10,640 nt of DNA from JBOGZI01 sp050697275. Lineage in GTDB: Bacteria; Actinomycetota; Thermoleophilia; Solirubrobacterales; 70-9. The translations under genes and the position numbers were made by a program. The notes under the pieces are model-generated. The model saw nothing but the letters and a program-made list of their open reading frames with translations. It was not told the DNA's origin and searched no databases. Below are positions 1 through 6,648 of the stretch, in pieces. The stretch's first letter is position 1. Each line of letters begins with the position of its first letter. The stretch is from the NCBI GenBank assembly GCA_050697275.1, contig JBOGZI010000001.1:1-10640 (forward strand), given 5' to 3'.

Positions 1-2
1 AC

Positions 3-395
3 CCTCTCCCCCGTCAGGGTCAGTCCACGGCACACCCGCTACTCGGACTCTGCCCGGTCGGTCTCCCTGGCACGGGACACGCCCGCAGGGCCGCCGAGGA
101 GTTGGTCAACGCCACGGTGGTCTACGTCGCAATGGACCGGGACGAGGCCGGGCAGAAAGCGTCCGACACGCTGATTTCGGAGCTGACCCGCCGACAAGTC
201 ACTGCGATTCCGGTTTACCTGCCCAACGGGCATGATCTTGCGGACTGTTTGCAGAACTGCATTGATCCCGACAGCGGCGATACGCGGGAGACCTGGCTCG
301 CCAACACCCTCCTTGACGCCGAGGCGCTGGCCCAGGACCGCCGCGCAGAGATTGAGACAGCCGAGATCAAGTCGAAGCTCGGGATGGTCGCATGA
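3..395 (+). CDS. Toprim-domain primase-like protein, C-terminal part (5' end outside window)
   Basis: The frame is open from the left edge of the window to the TGA at 393-395, so this is the last ~130 codons of a longer gene; a TTG at 102 is in frame but need not be the start. The visible part fits a Toprim fold: a PVGLPGTGHA stretch (roughly bases 54-83), a strand VVYVAMDRDEAG with the metal-binding DxD (codons at 135 and 141), then a helix and the YLPNGHDLADCL segment, which resembles the LPdGkDpdd element of DnaG-type primases. The Toprim glutamate motif should lie upstream, outside the window. Toprim proteins of this sort are primases or primase-helicases of phages, plasmids and integrative elements. 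The stop overlaps the next start (ATGA), so it belongs to the xis-int operon and probably primes replication of the excised element. A different Toprim nuclease or topoisomerase-like protein cannot be excluded. Confidence 0.72.
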   Translation, partial: PLPRQGQSTAHPLLGLCPVGLPGTGHARRAAEELVNATVVYVAMDRDEAGQKASDTLISELTRRQVTAIPVYLPNGHDLADCLQNCIDPDSGDTRETWLANTLLDAEALAQDRRAEIETAEIKSKLGMVA

Positions 396-589
396 TCCAG
401 GTTCCCGAGACCTACATCCGCGAGGCCAACGAGGCCCTTCGTGAACGCCTAGACCAGGCTCTCGACCGGGATGGTGCGATCGGCGGGTGTGACTGGAATG
501 AGGTTGAGGCTGTCTCTGCCGCCCTTGTTGATCTTGCGCAGACCTTCACCAAGCCACATGGACCGAACGGCATGAGCGAGAGAGCGTGA
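392..589 (+). CDS. small hypothetical protein of the integrative element
   Basis: A 65-residue acidic protein that I do not recognise. Its ATG overlaps the stop of the primase-like gene (ATGA), and its own TGA overlaps the GTG start of the excisionase-like gene (GTGA), so it is locked into a translationally coupled series. It appears mostly helical: an amphipathic segment at residues 7-27 (EANEALRERLDQAL), a CDW at about residues 33-35, then a second helix (EVEAVSAALVDLAQTF). There is no signal peptide, membrane segment or recognisable DNA-binding motif. The Shine-Dalgarno signal is weak, which fits translation by coupling. The perfect overlaps on both sides are the main evidence that it is real. 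Confidence 0.6.
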   Translation: MIQVPETYIREANEALRERLDQALDRDGAIGGCDWNEVEAVSAALVDLAQTFTKPHGPNGMSERA

Positions 590-780
590 CCGAACCCTGG
601 CTCACCAAGCGCGAGCTCGCCGAGGAGCTGAAGGTGTCCCCCAGCACCATCGAGCGCCTAGCCCTACCGCACCTTCGGGTTGGCAATCAGAACCGCTACA
701 AGATGAGCGAGGTCATCGGTCATCTACAAGGAGAGCGGCGAGGGGACAACGTTGTCTCGCTGCGGGGAGGAGCGGTATGA
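586..780 (+). CDS. excisionase-like helix-turn-helix protein (Xis/AlpA/MerR-type HTH)
   Basis: A 64-residue protein starting at GTG. Residues 6-25 (LTKRELAEELKVSPSTIERL) form a typical winged-helix HTH of the HTH_17/AlpA/excisionase group, followed by a wing-like stretch (LRVGNQNRYKMSEV) that matches the usual R-x-G-x-x-x-R-F/Y pattern before the last helix. Such proteins bend DNA at attachment sites and turn the integrase toward excision; some act as transcriptional regulators instead. It overlaps the upstream small gene (GTGA) and the downstream integrase (ATGA), the standard xis-int order of actinobacterial integrative elements, which supports the excisionase reading. The C-terminal ~15 residues are basic and probably flexible. 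Confidence 0.75.
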   Translation: MTEPWLTKRELAEELKVSPSTIERLALPHLRVGNQNRYKMSEVIGHLQGERRGDNVVSLRGGAV

Positions 781-1820
781 GCGCGTTTAAGCGGAATGGC
801 AAGTGGGTCGCCAAGTTCGTCCTGCGAGGCGAGCAGCACTGGACTCCGGGCGGTCCGTGGGATACGAAGAAGGCCGCCGAGAAGGCCGAGCGGATTCACC
901 GGGATGAGCTCGGAGCGCACGGATCGGATGAAACCTGCGAGAGCTTCGCCGCTCGTTGGCTGCGGGAATGGTCGCGGGCATCGGTTTCCACACAGGCCAA
1001 CTATCGCTCCTGCGCTGATCGCTTCGGCAAGCACTTCGGGGAGAAGCCTCTAGCCGCGCTCAAGCGGCTTGAGGCCCGCTCCTGGGCGCTGACGGTTCCC
1101 CGCCAGGTCCCGCAGGTGATCGCCACCATGTACGAGGACGCCCGCGACGTCGGAGTCGTCAACGAAAACCCCTTCCATCGGCTCCGCCTGCCCGCCCTCG
1201 AGCGCGAGGACGTGTGGTGGCCGTCGCTGGATGAGTACCGCGCCCTGCTCGATGCCTGCCCCCACCTGAAGGGCTACGGCCCCGAGTTCCGGGCGATGAT
1301 TCAGTTCTCGGCTTGGACGGGCATCCGCATCGCGGAGCTGTTCGGCCTCCAGTGGGACGACATCGAGGGGCAGCGGGTCTGGGTGCGCCGCCAGCGAAAG
1401 CGGGACAGCTCCCTTGGCAAACCGAAGGGCGGGCATGTGGCAGCGATGCCCTTCCCCGCCCCGGCGCGGGTGTTGGACGACTTGCCCCGCCGGCGCGATC
1501 CGTTTGTGTTTCACTCAATCAACGGCCAACCGCTCACCCAGGGCACCCACCGAGCACCGTGGGACAAGGTACGCAAGAAGGCCGGGCTTCAGGGTCTGCG
1601 CTGGCACTCCCTCCGTCATTTCTGCGCCACCCAACTGCTTGACCTCGGCTTAGACCACTACGCCGTGTCCCTCCAACTGCGCCACCGTGACGGAGGGGCG
1701 CTGGTAATGCGCCGCTACGGCCACCCCTCCGTCGTCGCGGCCCATGAGCGCGTGCTGGCCGCGTTCGAGTTCAGCGCTGAGGAAATCGGTAGTCGATCGG
1801 TAGCAGGAGGGGGCGCATGA
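777..1820 (+). CDS. int: tyrosine site-specific recombinase (integrase)
   Basis: A 347-residue integrase that catalyses integration and excision of the element. Residues 1-45 look like an arm-binding/AP2-like N-terminus, residues ~52-145 are the SAM-like core-binding domain (from FAARWLREW), and residues ~150-335 are the catalytic domain. The visible catalytic set is R184 (TGIRIAEL), a Lys in GKPKGG (K215 or K217), H277-x-x-R280 (HSLRH), H303 (LRHRDGG) and the nucleophile Y314 (RRYGHPS). All are present, so the enzyme should be active. LRH replaces the commoner LGH before the second histidine. The ATG overlaps the excisionase stop and is preceded by GGAGG at 766-770 with good spacing. The gene ends 20 bases before the truncated trpB2 frame, the position expected for an integrase next to its own att site. 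Confidence 0.93.
   Translation: MSAFKRNGKWVAKFVLRGEQHWTPGGPWDTKKAAEKAERIHRDELGAHGSDETCESFAARWLREWSRASVSTQANYRSCADRFGKHFGEKPLAALKRLEARSWALTVPRQVPQVIATMYEDARDVGVVNENPFHRLRLPALEREDVWWPSLDEYRALLDACPHLKGYGPEFRAMIQFSAWTGIRIAELFGLQWDDIEGQRVWVRRQRKRDSSLGKPKGGHVAAMPFPAPARVLDDLPRRRDPFVFHSINGQPLTQGTHRAPWDKVRKKAGLQGLRWHSLRHFCATQLLDLGLDHYAVSLQLRHRDGGALVMRRYGHPSVVAAHERVLAAFEFSAEEIGSRSVAGGGA
1785..1803 (+). repeat. 8-bp direct repeat near the element end (possible arm-type site)
   Basis: ATCGGTAG occurs twice, at 1785-1792 and 1796-1803, exactly 11 bp apart, about one helical turn, inside the last codons of int and about 40 bp before the presumed junction. Arm-type binding sites of tyrosine recombinases and Xis sites are often short direct repeats in phase with the helix close to the core. 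No binding consensus is known for this integrase, so the assignment is speculative. Confidence 0.3.
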
Positions 1821-1939
1821 CGCTTAGCTACGCGATTCCATGCACATCTACTACAAGTACGAGGGGATCTCCCCGGCGGGCTCCCACAAGCCGAACACGG
1901 CGGTCGCCCAGGCCTTCTACAACAAGCAGGCCGGCGTGA
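1805..1939 (+). other. Shine-Dalgarno and ATGA-coupled start of an element gene interrupted at the junction
   Basis: AGGAGG at 1805-1810 lies 6 bases before ATG 1817-1819, which overlaps the integrase stop (ATGA), like the overlaps at 392, 586 and 777. The frame opened here (MTLSYAIP...) passes the presumed junction at about 1840, runs in the wrong frame through trpB2 as Ser/Thr/Arg/Pro-rich sequence, and stops at TGA 1937-1939 after 40 codons. I read it as the first few codons of an element gene that would continue across attP in the circular form, with the rest at the other end of the element. It might also be chance, but a perfect ribosome-binding site plus the overlap is unlikely to be accidental. 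Confidence 0.4.
1821..1860. other. presumed right attachment junction (attR) between integrative element and trpB2
   Basis: Upstream is the integrase end and an in-frame stop at 1825-1827; from about 1843 the sequence reads as the conserved TrpB2 interior (IYYKYEG...). TrpB2 proteins normally have some 80-95 residues before this motif, and none of them is present here. The switch from element to host sequence therefore falls close to 1830-1845. There is no tRNA-like sequence around the junction, so the target appears to be a protein-coding gene. The core repeat cannot be defined because the other end of the element is outside the window. Confidence 0.5.
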
Positions 1940-2988
1940 AGAAGCTATCGACGGAGACCGGGGCGGGGCAGTGGGGATCGGCGCTGGCGCTCGCCTGCCG
2001 GATGTTCGGACTCGAGTGCGAGGTGTTCATGGTAGGGATCAGCTTCGACCAGAAGCCCTACCGCAAGGCGATGATGGAGACCTGGGGAGCGACGGTGCAT
2101 CGCAGCCCCTCGGAGCTGACCGCGGCGGGGCGCTCGCAGGCCGAGCACGCTTCCGGCAGCCTCGGGATCGCGATCTCCGAGGCGGTCGAGGTGGCCGCGG
2201 GCTCGGACGACACCAACTACTCCCTCGGCTCGGTCCTCAACCACGTCTGCCTGCATCAGACGGTGATCGGCCAGGAGTCGATCGCGCAGCTGGAGATGGC
2301 GGGCGAGCAGCCCGACGTGGTGGTCGGCTGCGTCGGCGGCGGCTCGAACTTCGCCGGACTGAGCTACCCGTTCCTGCGGCAGCGCCTCCAACGTCAAACG
2401 GGTGGCTCCTCCAATCATGAATCGGGTGGCTCCTCGCGGAGCCCCCTCTCATCCGCGGAGCCCCCTCGCACCAACGGAATCCGCTTCGTCGCCGCGGAGC
2501 CGGCGGCCTGCCCGACCCTGACCCGCGGCCGCTACGCCTATGACTTCGGCGACACGGTCGGCATGACCCCGCTGATGCCGATGTACACGCTCGGCCACGA
2601 CTTCGTCCCGCCGCCGGTCCACGCGGGCGGCCTCCGCTATCACGGGGACGCTCCCAGCCTCAGCGCGCTGGTCAGGCAGGGCCTGGTCGAGGCGAAGGCG
2701 ATCGCGCAGACGGACGCCTTCGAGGCGGCGGTGCTCTTCGCCCGCTGCGAGGGGATCATCCCGGGCCCCGAGCCCGCCCACGCGATCCGTGCCACTCTCG
2801 ACGAGGCCGAGGCGGCCAGGGAGGCGGGCGAGGAGCGGGTGATCCTGCTCGGCCTCTCCGGCCACGGCCACTTCGACATGTCCGCCTATGAGGCGTACTT
2901 CGCCGGGGAGCTCGAGGACCTCGAGATGCCAGAGCGGGAGCTCGAAGCGGCGCTCGAACGGCTGCCCGAGGCGCCGGCGCTCGCCTGA
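1840..2988 (+). CDS. trpB2: TrpB2-type tryptophan synthase beta-like PLP enzyme, N-terminally truncated (probable remnant)
   Basis: TrpB catalyses PLP-dependent condensation of indole with serine to tryptophan; the TrpB2 branch is a longer variant found in many archaea and actinobacteria. The remnant has 382 residues and starts directly at the conserved IYYKYEGISPAGSHKPNTA segment, with the PLP lysine at K17. The catalytic-loop region (TETGAGQWGSALA), the phosphate-binding GCVGGGSN (163-170), EPAACPTLTRG, HDFVPPPVHAGGLRYHG and the terminal LSGHGHFD are all present. Missing are the ~80-95 N-terminal residues, including the WRPTPLYRA element of the family. An extra ~26 residues (about 186-212) interrupt the protein between FLRQRL and IRFVAAEP. 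No ribosome-binding site precedes ATG 1840, and a stop in the same frame lies 15 bases upstream. The intact downstream frame implies recent disruption. Function of the fragment is doubtful; identity of the family is clear. Confidence 0.85.
   Translation: MHIYYKYEGISPAGSHKPNTAVAQAFYNKQAGVKKLSTETGAGQWGSALALACRMFGLECEVFMVGISFDQKPYRKAMMETWGATVHRSPSELTAAGRSQAEHASGSLGIAISEAVEVAAGSDDTNYSLGSVLNHVCLHQTVIGQESIAQLEMAGEQPDVVVGCVGGGSNFAGLSYPFLRQRLQRQTGGSSNHESGGSSRSPLSSAEPPRTNGIRFVAAEPAACPTLTRGRYAYDFGDTVGMTPLMPMYTLGHDFVPPPVHAGGLRYHGDAPSLSALVRQGLVEAKAIAQTDAFEAAVLFARCEGIIPGPEPAHAIRATLDEAEAAREAGEERVILLGLSGHGHFDMSAYEAYFAGELEDLEMPERELEAALERLPEAPALA
2399..2467. repeat. nested direct/inverted repeat insertion inside trpB2
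   Basis: CGGGTGGCTCCTC occurs at 2399-2411 and 2423-2435, and GCGGAGCCCCCTC at 2436-2448 and 2455-2467. The two motifs are nearly inverse: GGGTGGCTCC (2424-2433) can pair with GGAGCCCCCT (2438-2447) around a TCGC loop, with one T/C mismatch and a terminal G-T pair; the outer copies can pair in the same way. It has the look of a REP/MITE-like palindromic unit inserted in frame: the ~26 codons involved have no counterpart in the usual TrpB2 sequence. I did not find the motif elsewhere in the window. Confidence 0.6.
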
Positions 2989-3011
2989 CCACGAACCCGC
3001 GGCCACCGGAA

Positions 3012-3040
3012 TTGACAGGGGCGGACCGGCGACTTAGCCT
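3012..3040 (+). promoter_or_regulatory. promoter of the STAND/SARP regulator, probably leaderless
   Basis: A perfect TTGACA (-35) at 3012-3017 and TAGCCT (-10) at 3035-3040 are separated by 17 bp. Only 6 bases separate the -10 box from ATG 3047, so transcription should begin at or next to the A of the start codon. The gene would then be translated from a leaderless mRNA, which fits the absence of a Shine-Dalgarno sequence. Confidence 0.6.
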
Positions 3041-3046
3041 CGCACC

Positions 3047-6000
3047 ATGAGCACTTCGCCGGGCGCGCTGGAGGCGCGCCAGGGAATCCCAGGGAGAAGG
3101 ATCTCTCGCAGCCGGCTCGGCCGCCGACTTCGGGACGCCCTCGATTCCGGCAGCGTGATCATCACCGCGGGGGCGGGTTTCGGCAAGACGACGGCGCTCG
3201 AGCAGGCGCTGAGGGATGCGCCCACACCGGTCGCCTGGGTCACCTGCTCGGATGCCGAGCGGGTGGCGGGTGCGCTCCTGATGCGCGTCGTGAACGGGAT
3301 TGCGGTCGCCGCCCCCGGCACCTCCGATGTGCTCGCCGAGCGCCTTGCGGTTGGCCTCGAGCCGGTGGACGTCCACGTGGCCACCGGGGAGCTGATCGCG
3401 GAGCTCTCTCGACTTCTGGTGGAGCCGCTGCTGGTGGTCTTCGACGATGCCGAGTTCCTCGACGGGGTTGACGGCTCGCAGCGGCTGATCGCCGAGATGA
3501 TCAGGGCGGAGCTCCCCCTGCTCCACGTCGCGGTGGCCAGCAGGCGCTCACTCGATCTGAGGGTGGCGAAGCCGCGGGCCGCCGGTCTGCTCACCGAGCT
3601 GGGTCCGGCCGATCTCGCCTTCGACGCCGAGGAGTGCGCCGCCGTGCTGCGCGCGCGTACCGGGATCGACCCCTCGCCCGCGCAGGTCGACGCGACCATG
3701 GAGGCGACCGAGGGCTGGCCGCTCGGGACGGTGCTCGCGGCCGGAGTGGTGGAGCGCGAAGGCGAGGCGTCGAACGGTTCCACCTCGCTCGTGGATCTCA
3801 GCTCCACCCCCGACGTGCGGGCTTACCTCTCCGAGGAGCTGATCGACTCGCTCGATGCGGAACTGCGGGAGGCGGCAATCGATTCGAGCGTCGCCCGGGT
3901 CGTCACGCCCGAGGTCGCTCTCGCGCTCGAACTGCCCGAGGACTTCGAAGGCCGGATCAGTCGGGCCGGGCTGCCGGTCCGGCGGGTGGGCGGCGATGGC
4001 GCGTTCACCTTCCACCCGCTGCTCCGCGAGTTCCTGCTCGAGCAGCTCCTCGAGCGGAGGAGCGCGGAGCAGCGCCGGGCTCTGCACGCCGCCGTCGCTC
4101 CCGCAGTCGGGGGTGCGGGCGACCCGATCGGCGCGATCGAGCACTGGCTCGAGGCGGAGAGCTGGCCCGAGATGCTGGCGGCGGTCGAGCGCGAGGGCCC
4201 GGCGCTGCTCAGGACCTCGCCGGAGTTGATGACCCGCTGGTTCGAGCTGCTGCCCGCGGAGGTGCGGGCACGGCCGACGATCCGGATGCTCGAGGGACAG
4301 CTCGAGTGGGGCGCGGGCCAGCATGAGCTGGCGGTCGGCCCGCTGCGAGAGGCGGTAGCGGGATACCGGGAGGCCGGGGACCCCAAGCACGAGTGGCTGG
4401 CGCGTTTCTTCCTGGCCGAGGCACTGTTCTCGGCGGGCTCCTTCGAGGAGATGCTCGAGCTGACCGAGGGCGGGGACGGCTCGAGCGCGCCCCGGTCGCA
4501 TATCGGGGCGGCCGGGACGGCCTGGTACAAGGTCCTCGCGCTCGCGGCGCTCGGGCGCACGGAGGAGGGCGGGCGCCTCGCCGACGGGCTGAGACGCGAC
4601 GCCAAGACCGCGACCCGGTTCTCCTACCTCGACGATCTCGCCACCCTGCTGGTCGAGCTTGCGGCCGGCGGCGCCGAGCATGCGCTCACCGAGCTGGAGG
4701 CGACGATCCGTGAGCTCGAGCTGGACGATCCCCAGGGACGGCTCGCGGTGTCGCTAGCGGTCACCGGCCTGGTGCACCTCGACATCGGCGAGGTCGAGGC
4801 GGCAATGGGGCGGTTCGAGCGCTGTCAAAGCGAGGCGGAGCGGCGCGGGCTCGGCTTCGTCGCACGCGACGCCCACCTGCAGCGCGCTTCGCTGCTCGCG
4901 CAGCGGGGTGATCGCGACCTCGCCGAGCTCGAGCTGGGGCGAGCGGGGGAAAGCCAGGGAACCGGATGGCGCGGTGTCAGCCGCCACACGGCCGAGGCCT
5001 TCGTGGCATCCGGACGTGGCGACGCGACTGAGGCCGTGGCCGCGGCACAGCGCGCGCTGGCGCGGGTCCGGCCGGGCCTGCTCTGCTACCGGGTCTGGGC
5101 AGCGCTCGACATGGCCATCGTGTTCGCCGAGAACGGAGCCCCGGACCTGGCCCGCGGCGCGATCGAGGAGGCGCTGTCCGCAGTCGACGAGCAGTTTCCC
5201 GGCGAGCTGGGCGGCTATCACCGCGCTCGGCTGCTTGCCACGCGTGCCTGGCTCGAGTATGAGACCGGCGGGCACGACTCGGCGTACGCCGACCTGCGAC
5301 GCAGCTGGGAGGAGGCCGGCGAGCGCGCCAAACACGTCGTGCGCGCCCACTGGTCCAAGCTGAGGCCGGTCATCTGGCAAGCGCTTGCGGACGGGGCGAT
5401 CGACACCGTGACCGTTCTCCCGTCCCTGGAAAACGCCCTGCCAGGCGGTGAGGCTCTGCTCGCCTTCACGGATCATCCCCAGGACGCGGTACGCAGGGCG
5501 GCGGTACCCGCCGCCCTCGCCTCGAACCATCCGGCGATCCTCTCCCAGCTCGAGCAGCTGGTCGAGGACGACGATGCGCACGTCGCCTCGATCGCGGTGG
5601 CGGCACAGGAGCGATTGCGGCGGCGCGCACCGGCGCTCAGGTTCGCCGTGCTTGGGCGGTTCCGCGTCGCGCGTGGGGGATGGGAGATCGCGGAGGACAA
5701 CTGGAGCCGGCCGATCGACGAGCGCCTGGTGCGCTTTCTGCTGGTCCATCTGGACGAGCCCGTCCCGGAGGACCTGATCTTCGAGGCGCTCTGGCCCGAC
5801 CTCACCGACCCTTCGAGCGCTCGACGCAGCCTCCAGGTCGCGGTGTCCAGGACGAGACGGGTGCTCGACCTGCCGACCGCGGAGCGCAGCGCCATCGAGG
5901 TCCGCGATCGCGCCTACCGGCTCGCCCTTGGCGAGCGGGACGTGGTTGACGCGGAGGAGTTTCGAGCTGCGGCCGAGGCCGCGCTTGCCGAGCCGGACGA

Positions 6001-6388
6001 GCGGCGCCATACGTTGCTCGTCCGGGCCCGCTCGCTATGGACGGGCGAGCCGCTTCCCGAGGAGCGCTACTCCGACTGGGCGACCGCCTACCGCGAGCGG
6101 CTGGTCGATCGCCACATCGCCGTGCTCACCGCCCTCGTCCAGCTTCATCACCGGGGTGGGGAGCATGCCCATGCAGCCGACGCCGCCCGCGAGCTGATCG
6201 ACATCGATCCCCTCAACGAGGAGGGCCACCGGGCGCTGATGACCGCCTACGCCCGCACCGGGCGCAGGAGCCATGCCCTGCGCCAGTTCCTCGAGTGTCG
6301 CCGGGCCCTGATCGACCAGCTTGGCATCGAGCCGGCGGAGGAGACGGCCCGCCTGCAGGCCCGGATCCTCGCCGGAGAGACCGTCTGA
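3047..6388 (+). CDS. STAND-type ATPase/TPR transcriptional regulator with C-terminal SARP (winged helix + BTAD) module
   Basis: A 1113-residue cytoplasmic regulator. The N-terminus is a MalT-like STAND NTPase: Walker A GAGFGKTT (42-49), Walker B LLVVFDD (128-134) and the ASRRSLDLR sensor-like segment that follows. A winged-helix/arm region extends to about residue 370, then a long TPR-like helical array (~370-785). A stretch at ~790-863 (HPQDAVRRAAVPAAL, DDDAHVASIAVAA) resembles HEAT repeats. From ~864 comes an OmpR-type winged helix (LGRFRVARGGW, then DPSSARRSLQVAVSRTRRVL at ~921-940), followed by a BTAD helical domain (~966-1109) ending in QFLECRRALIDQLGIEPAEET, typical of SARP/AfsR/EmbR regulators. 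ATP- and ligand-gated assembly is expected from the STAND family; the ligand and targets are unknown. AfsR carries its SARP module at the N-terminus, so the order here is reversed. The ATG is set by the leaderless promoter. No adjacent biosynthetic cluster is visible. Confidence 0.9.
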   Translation: MSTSPGALEARQGIPGRRISRSRLGRRLRDALDSGSVIITAGAGFGKTTALEQALRDAPTPVAWVTCSDAERVAGALLMRVVNGIAVAAPGTSDVLAERLAVGLEPVDVHVATGELIAELSRLLVEPLLVVFDDAEFLDGVDGSQRLIAEMIRAELPLLHVAVASRRSLDLRVAKPRAAGLLTELGPADLAFDAEECAAVLRARTGIDPSPAQVDATMEATEGWPLGTVLAAGVVEREGEASNGSTSLVDLSSTPDVRAYLSEELIDSLDAELREAAIDSSVARVVTPEVALALELPEDFEGRISRAGLPVRRVGGDGAFTFHPLLREFLLEQLLERRSAEQRRALHAAVAPAVGGAGDPIGAIEHWLEAESWPEMLAAVEREGPALLRTSPELMTRWFELLPAEVRARPTIRMLEGQLEWGAGQHELAVGPLREAVAGYREAGDPKHEWLARFFLAEALFSAGSFEEMLELTEGGDGSSAPRSHIGAAGTAWYKVLALAALGRTEEGGRLADGLRRDAKTATRFSYLDDLATLLVELAAGGAEHALTELEATIRELELDDPQGRLAVSLAVTGLVHLDIGEVEAAMGRFERCQSEAERRGLGFVARDAHLQRASLLAQRGDRDLAELELGRAGESQGTGWRGVSRHTAEAFVASGRGDATEAVAAAQRALARVRPGLLCYRVWAALDMAIVFAENGAPDLARGAIEEALSAVDEQFPGELGGYHRARLLATRAWLEYETGGHDSAYADLRRSWEEAGERAKHVVRAHWSKLRPVIWQALADGAIDTVTVLPSLENALPGGEALLAFTDHPQDAVRRAAVPAALASNHPAILSQLEQLVEDDDAHVASIAVAAQERLRRRAPALRFAVLGRFRVARGGWEIAEDNWSRPIDERLVRFLLVHLDEPVPEDLIFEALWPDLTDPSSARRSLQVAVSRTRRVLDLPTAERSAIEVRDRAYRLALGERDVVDAEEFRAAAEAALAEPDERRHTLLVRARSLWTGEPLPEERYSDWATAYRERLVDRHIAVLTALVQLHHRGGEHAHAADAARELIDIDPLNEEGHRALMTAYARTGRRSHALRQFLECRRALIDQLGIEPAEETARLQARILAGETV

Positions 6389-6443
6389 GCGCTCCGGAGC
6401 TCGCCCGCGCGGACGTGATGAGCGTTTGATGAGCCACCCCGCA

Positions 6444-6449
6444 TAGGAT
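6444..6449 (+). promoter_or_regulatory. -10 box (TAGGAT) for a leaderless small gene
   Basis: TAGGAT lies 7 bases before the GTG at 6457, the same geometry as at 3035 and, on the other strand, 7693. No convincing -35 box is visible at 17-18 bp. It is the main support for the small gene's start. Confidence 0.4.
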
Positions 6450-6456
6450 CGGGGTC

Positions 6457-6648
6457 GTGCAGCGCTACACCTTCGTCGTCCAGGTCCACCCCGAGGGGAT
6501 CTCGACCCTCGAGAACCTGAGCACCCACGAGCGCGTCAGGATCGCGGGCCCGGCCGAGGTCGGGCCGCTGATCGAGAAGTGGCTCGAGGCCTCCGGTCAG
6601 GCCTCGGCGGACGCCGGCTCGGCCGCCTTGCCGTCCGAGAAGCCGTAG
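6457..6648 (+). CDS. small conserved-looking hypothetical protein (63 aa)
   Basis: A 63-residue protein starting at GTG. It reads as a compact beta-beta-alpha unit: QRYTFVVQVHPEG, ISTLENLSTHERVRI, then the helix EVGPLIEKWLEA, with a low-complexity Ala/Ser tail. This compositional balance is unlike an accidental frame in GC-rich DNA, and a TAGGAT box sits 7 bases upstream. I do not recognise a named family and assign no function. Its last 52 bases overlap, tail to tail, the 3' end of the malyl-CoA lyase gene on the other strand; the overlap covers only the low-complexity C-terminal tails of both proteins. It starts 68 bases after the large regulator and may have its own promoter. Confidence 0.55.
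   Translation: MQRYTFVVQVHPEGISTLENLSTHERVRIAGPAEVGPLIEKWLEASGQASADAGSAALPSEKP

Noticed and set aside
1821..1860. tRNA gene as the attachment target
   Set aside because: No T-arm, acceptor stem or CCA-like sequence can be found; the downstream sequence is trpB2 coding DNA.
3548..4681. Long minus-strand open frame opposite the STAND regulator
   Set aside because: Arg/Pro/Gly/Leu-rich translation without domain logic; it mirrors the third-position GC bias of the convincing plus-strand gene.
4754..6010. 418-codon minus-strand open frame opposite the STAND regulator
   Set aside because: Overlaps the TPR, HEAT-like and SARP regions that are clearly coding on the plus strand; no recognisable protein.
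6391..6400. GCTCCGGAGC palindrome just after the regulator stop as a terminator
   Set aside because: Perfect but only 5 bp per arm, no loop and no T-run; common by chance in GC-rich DNA.
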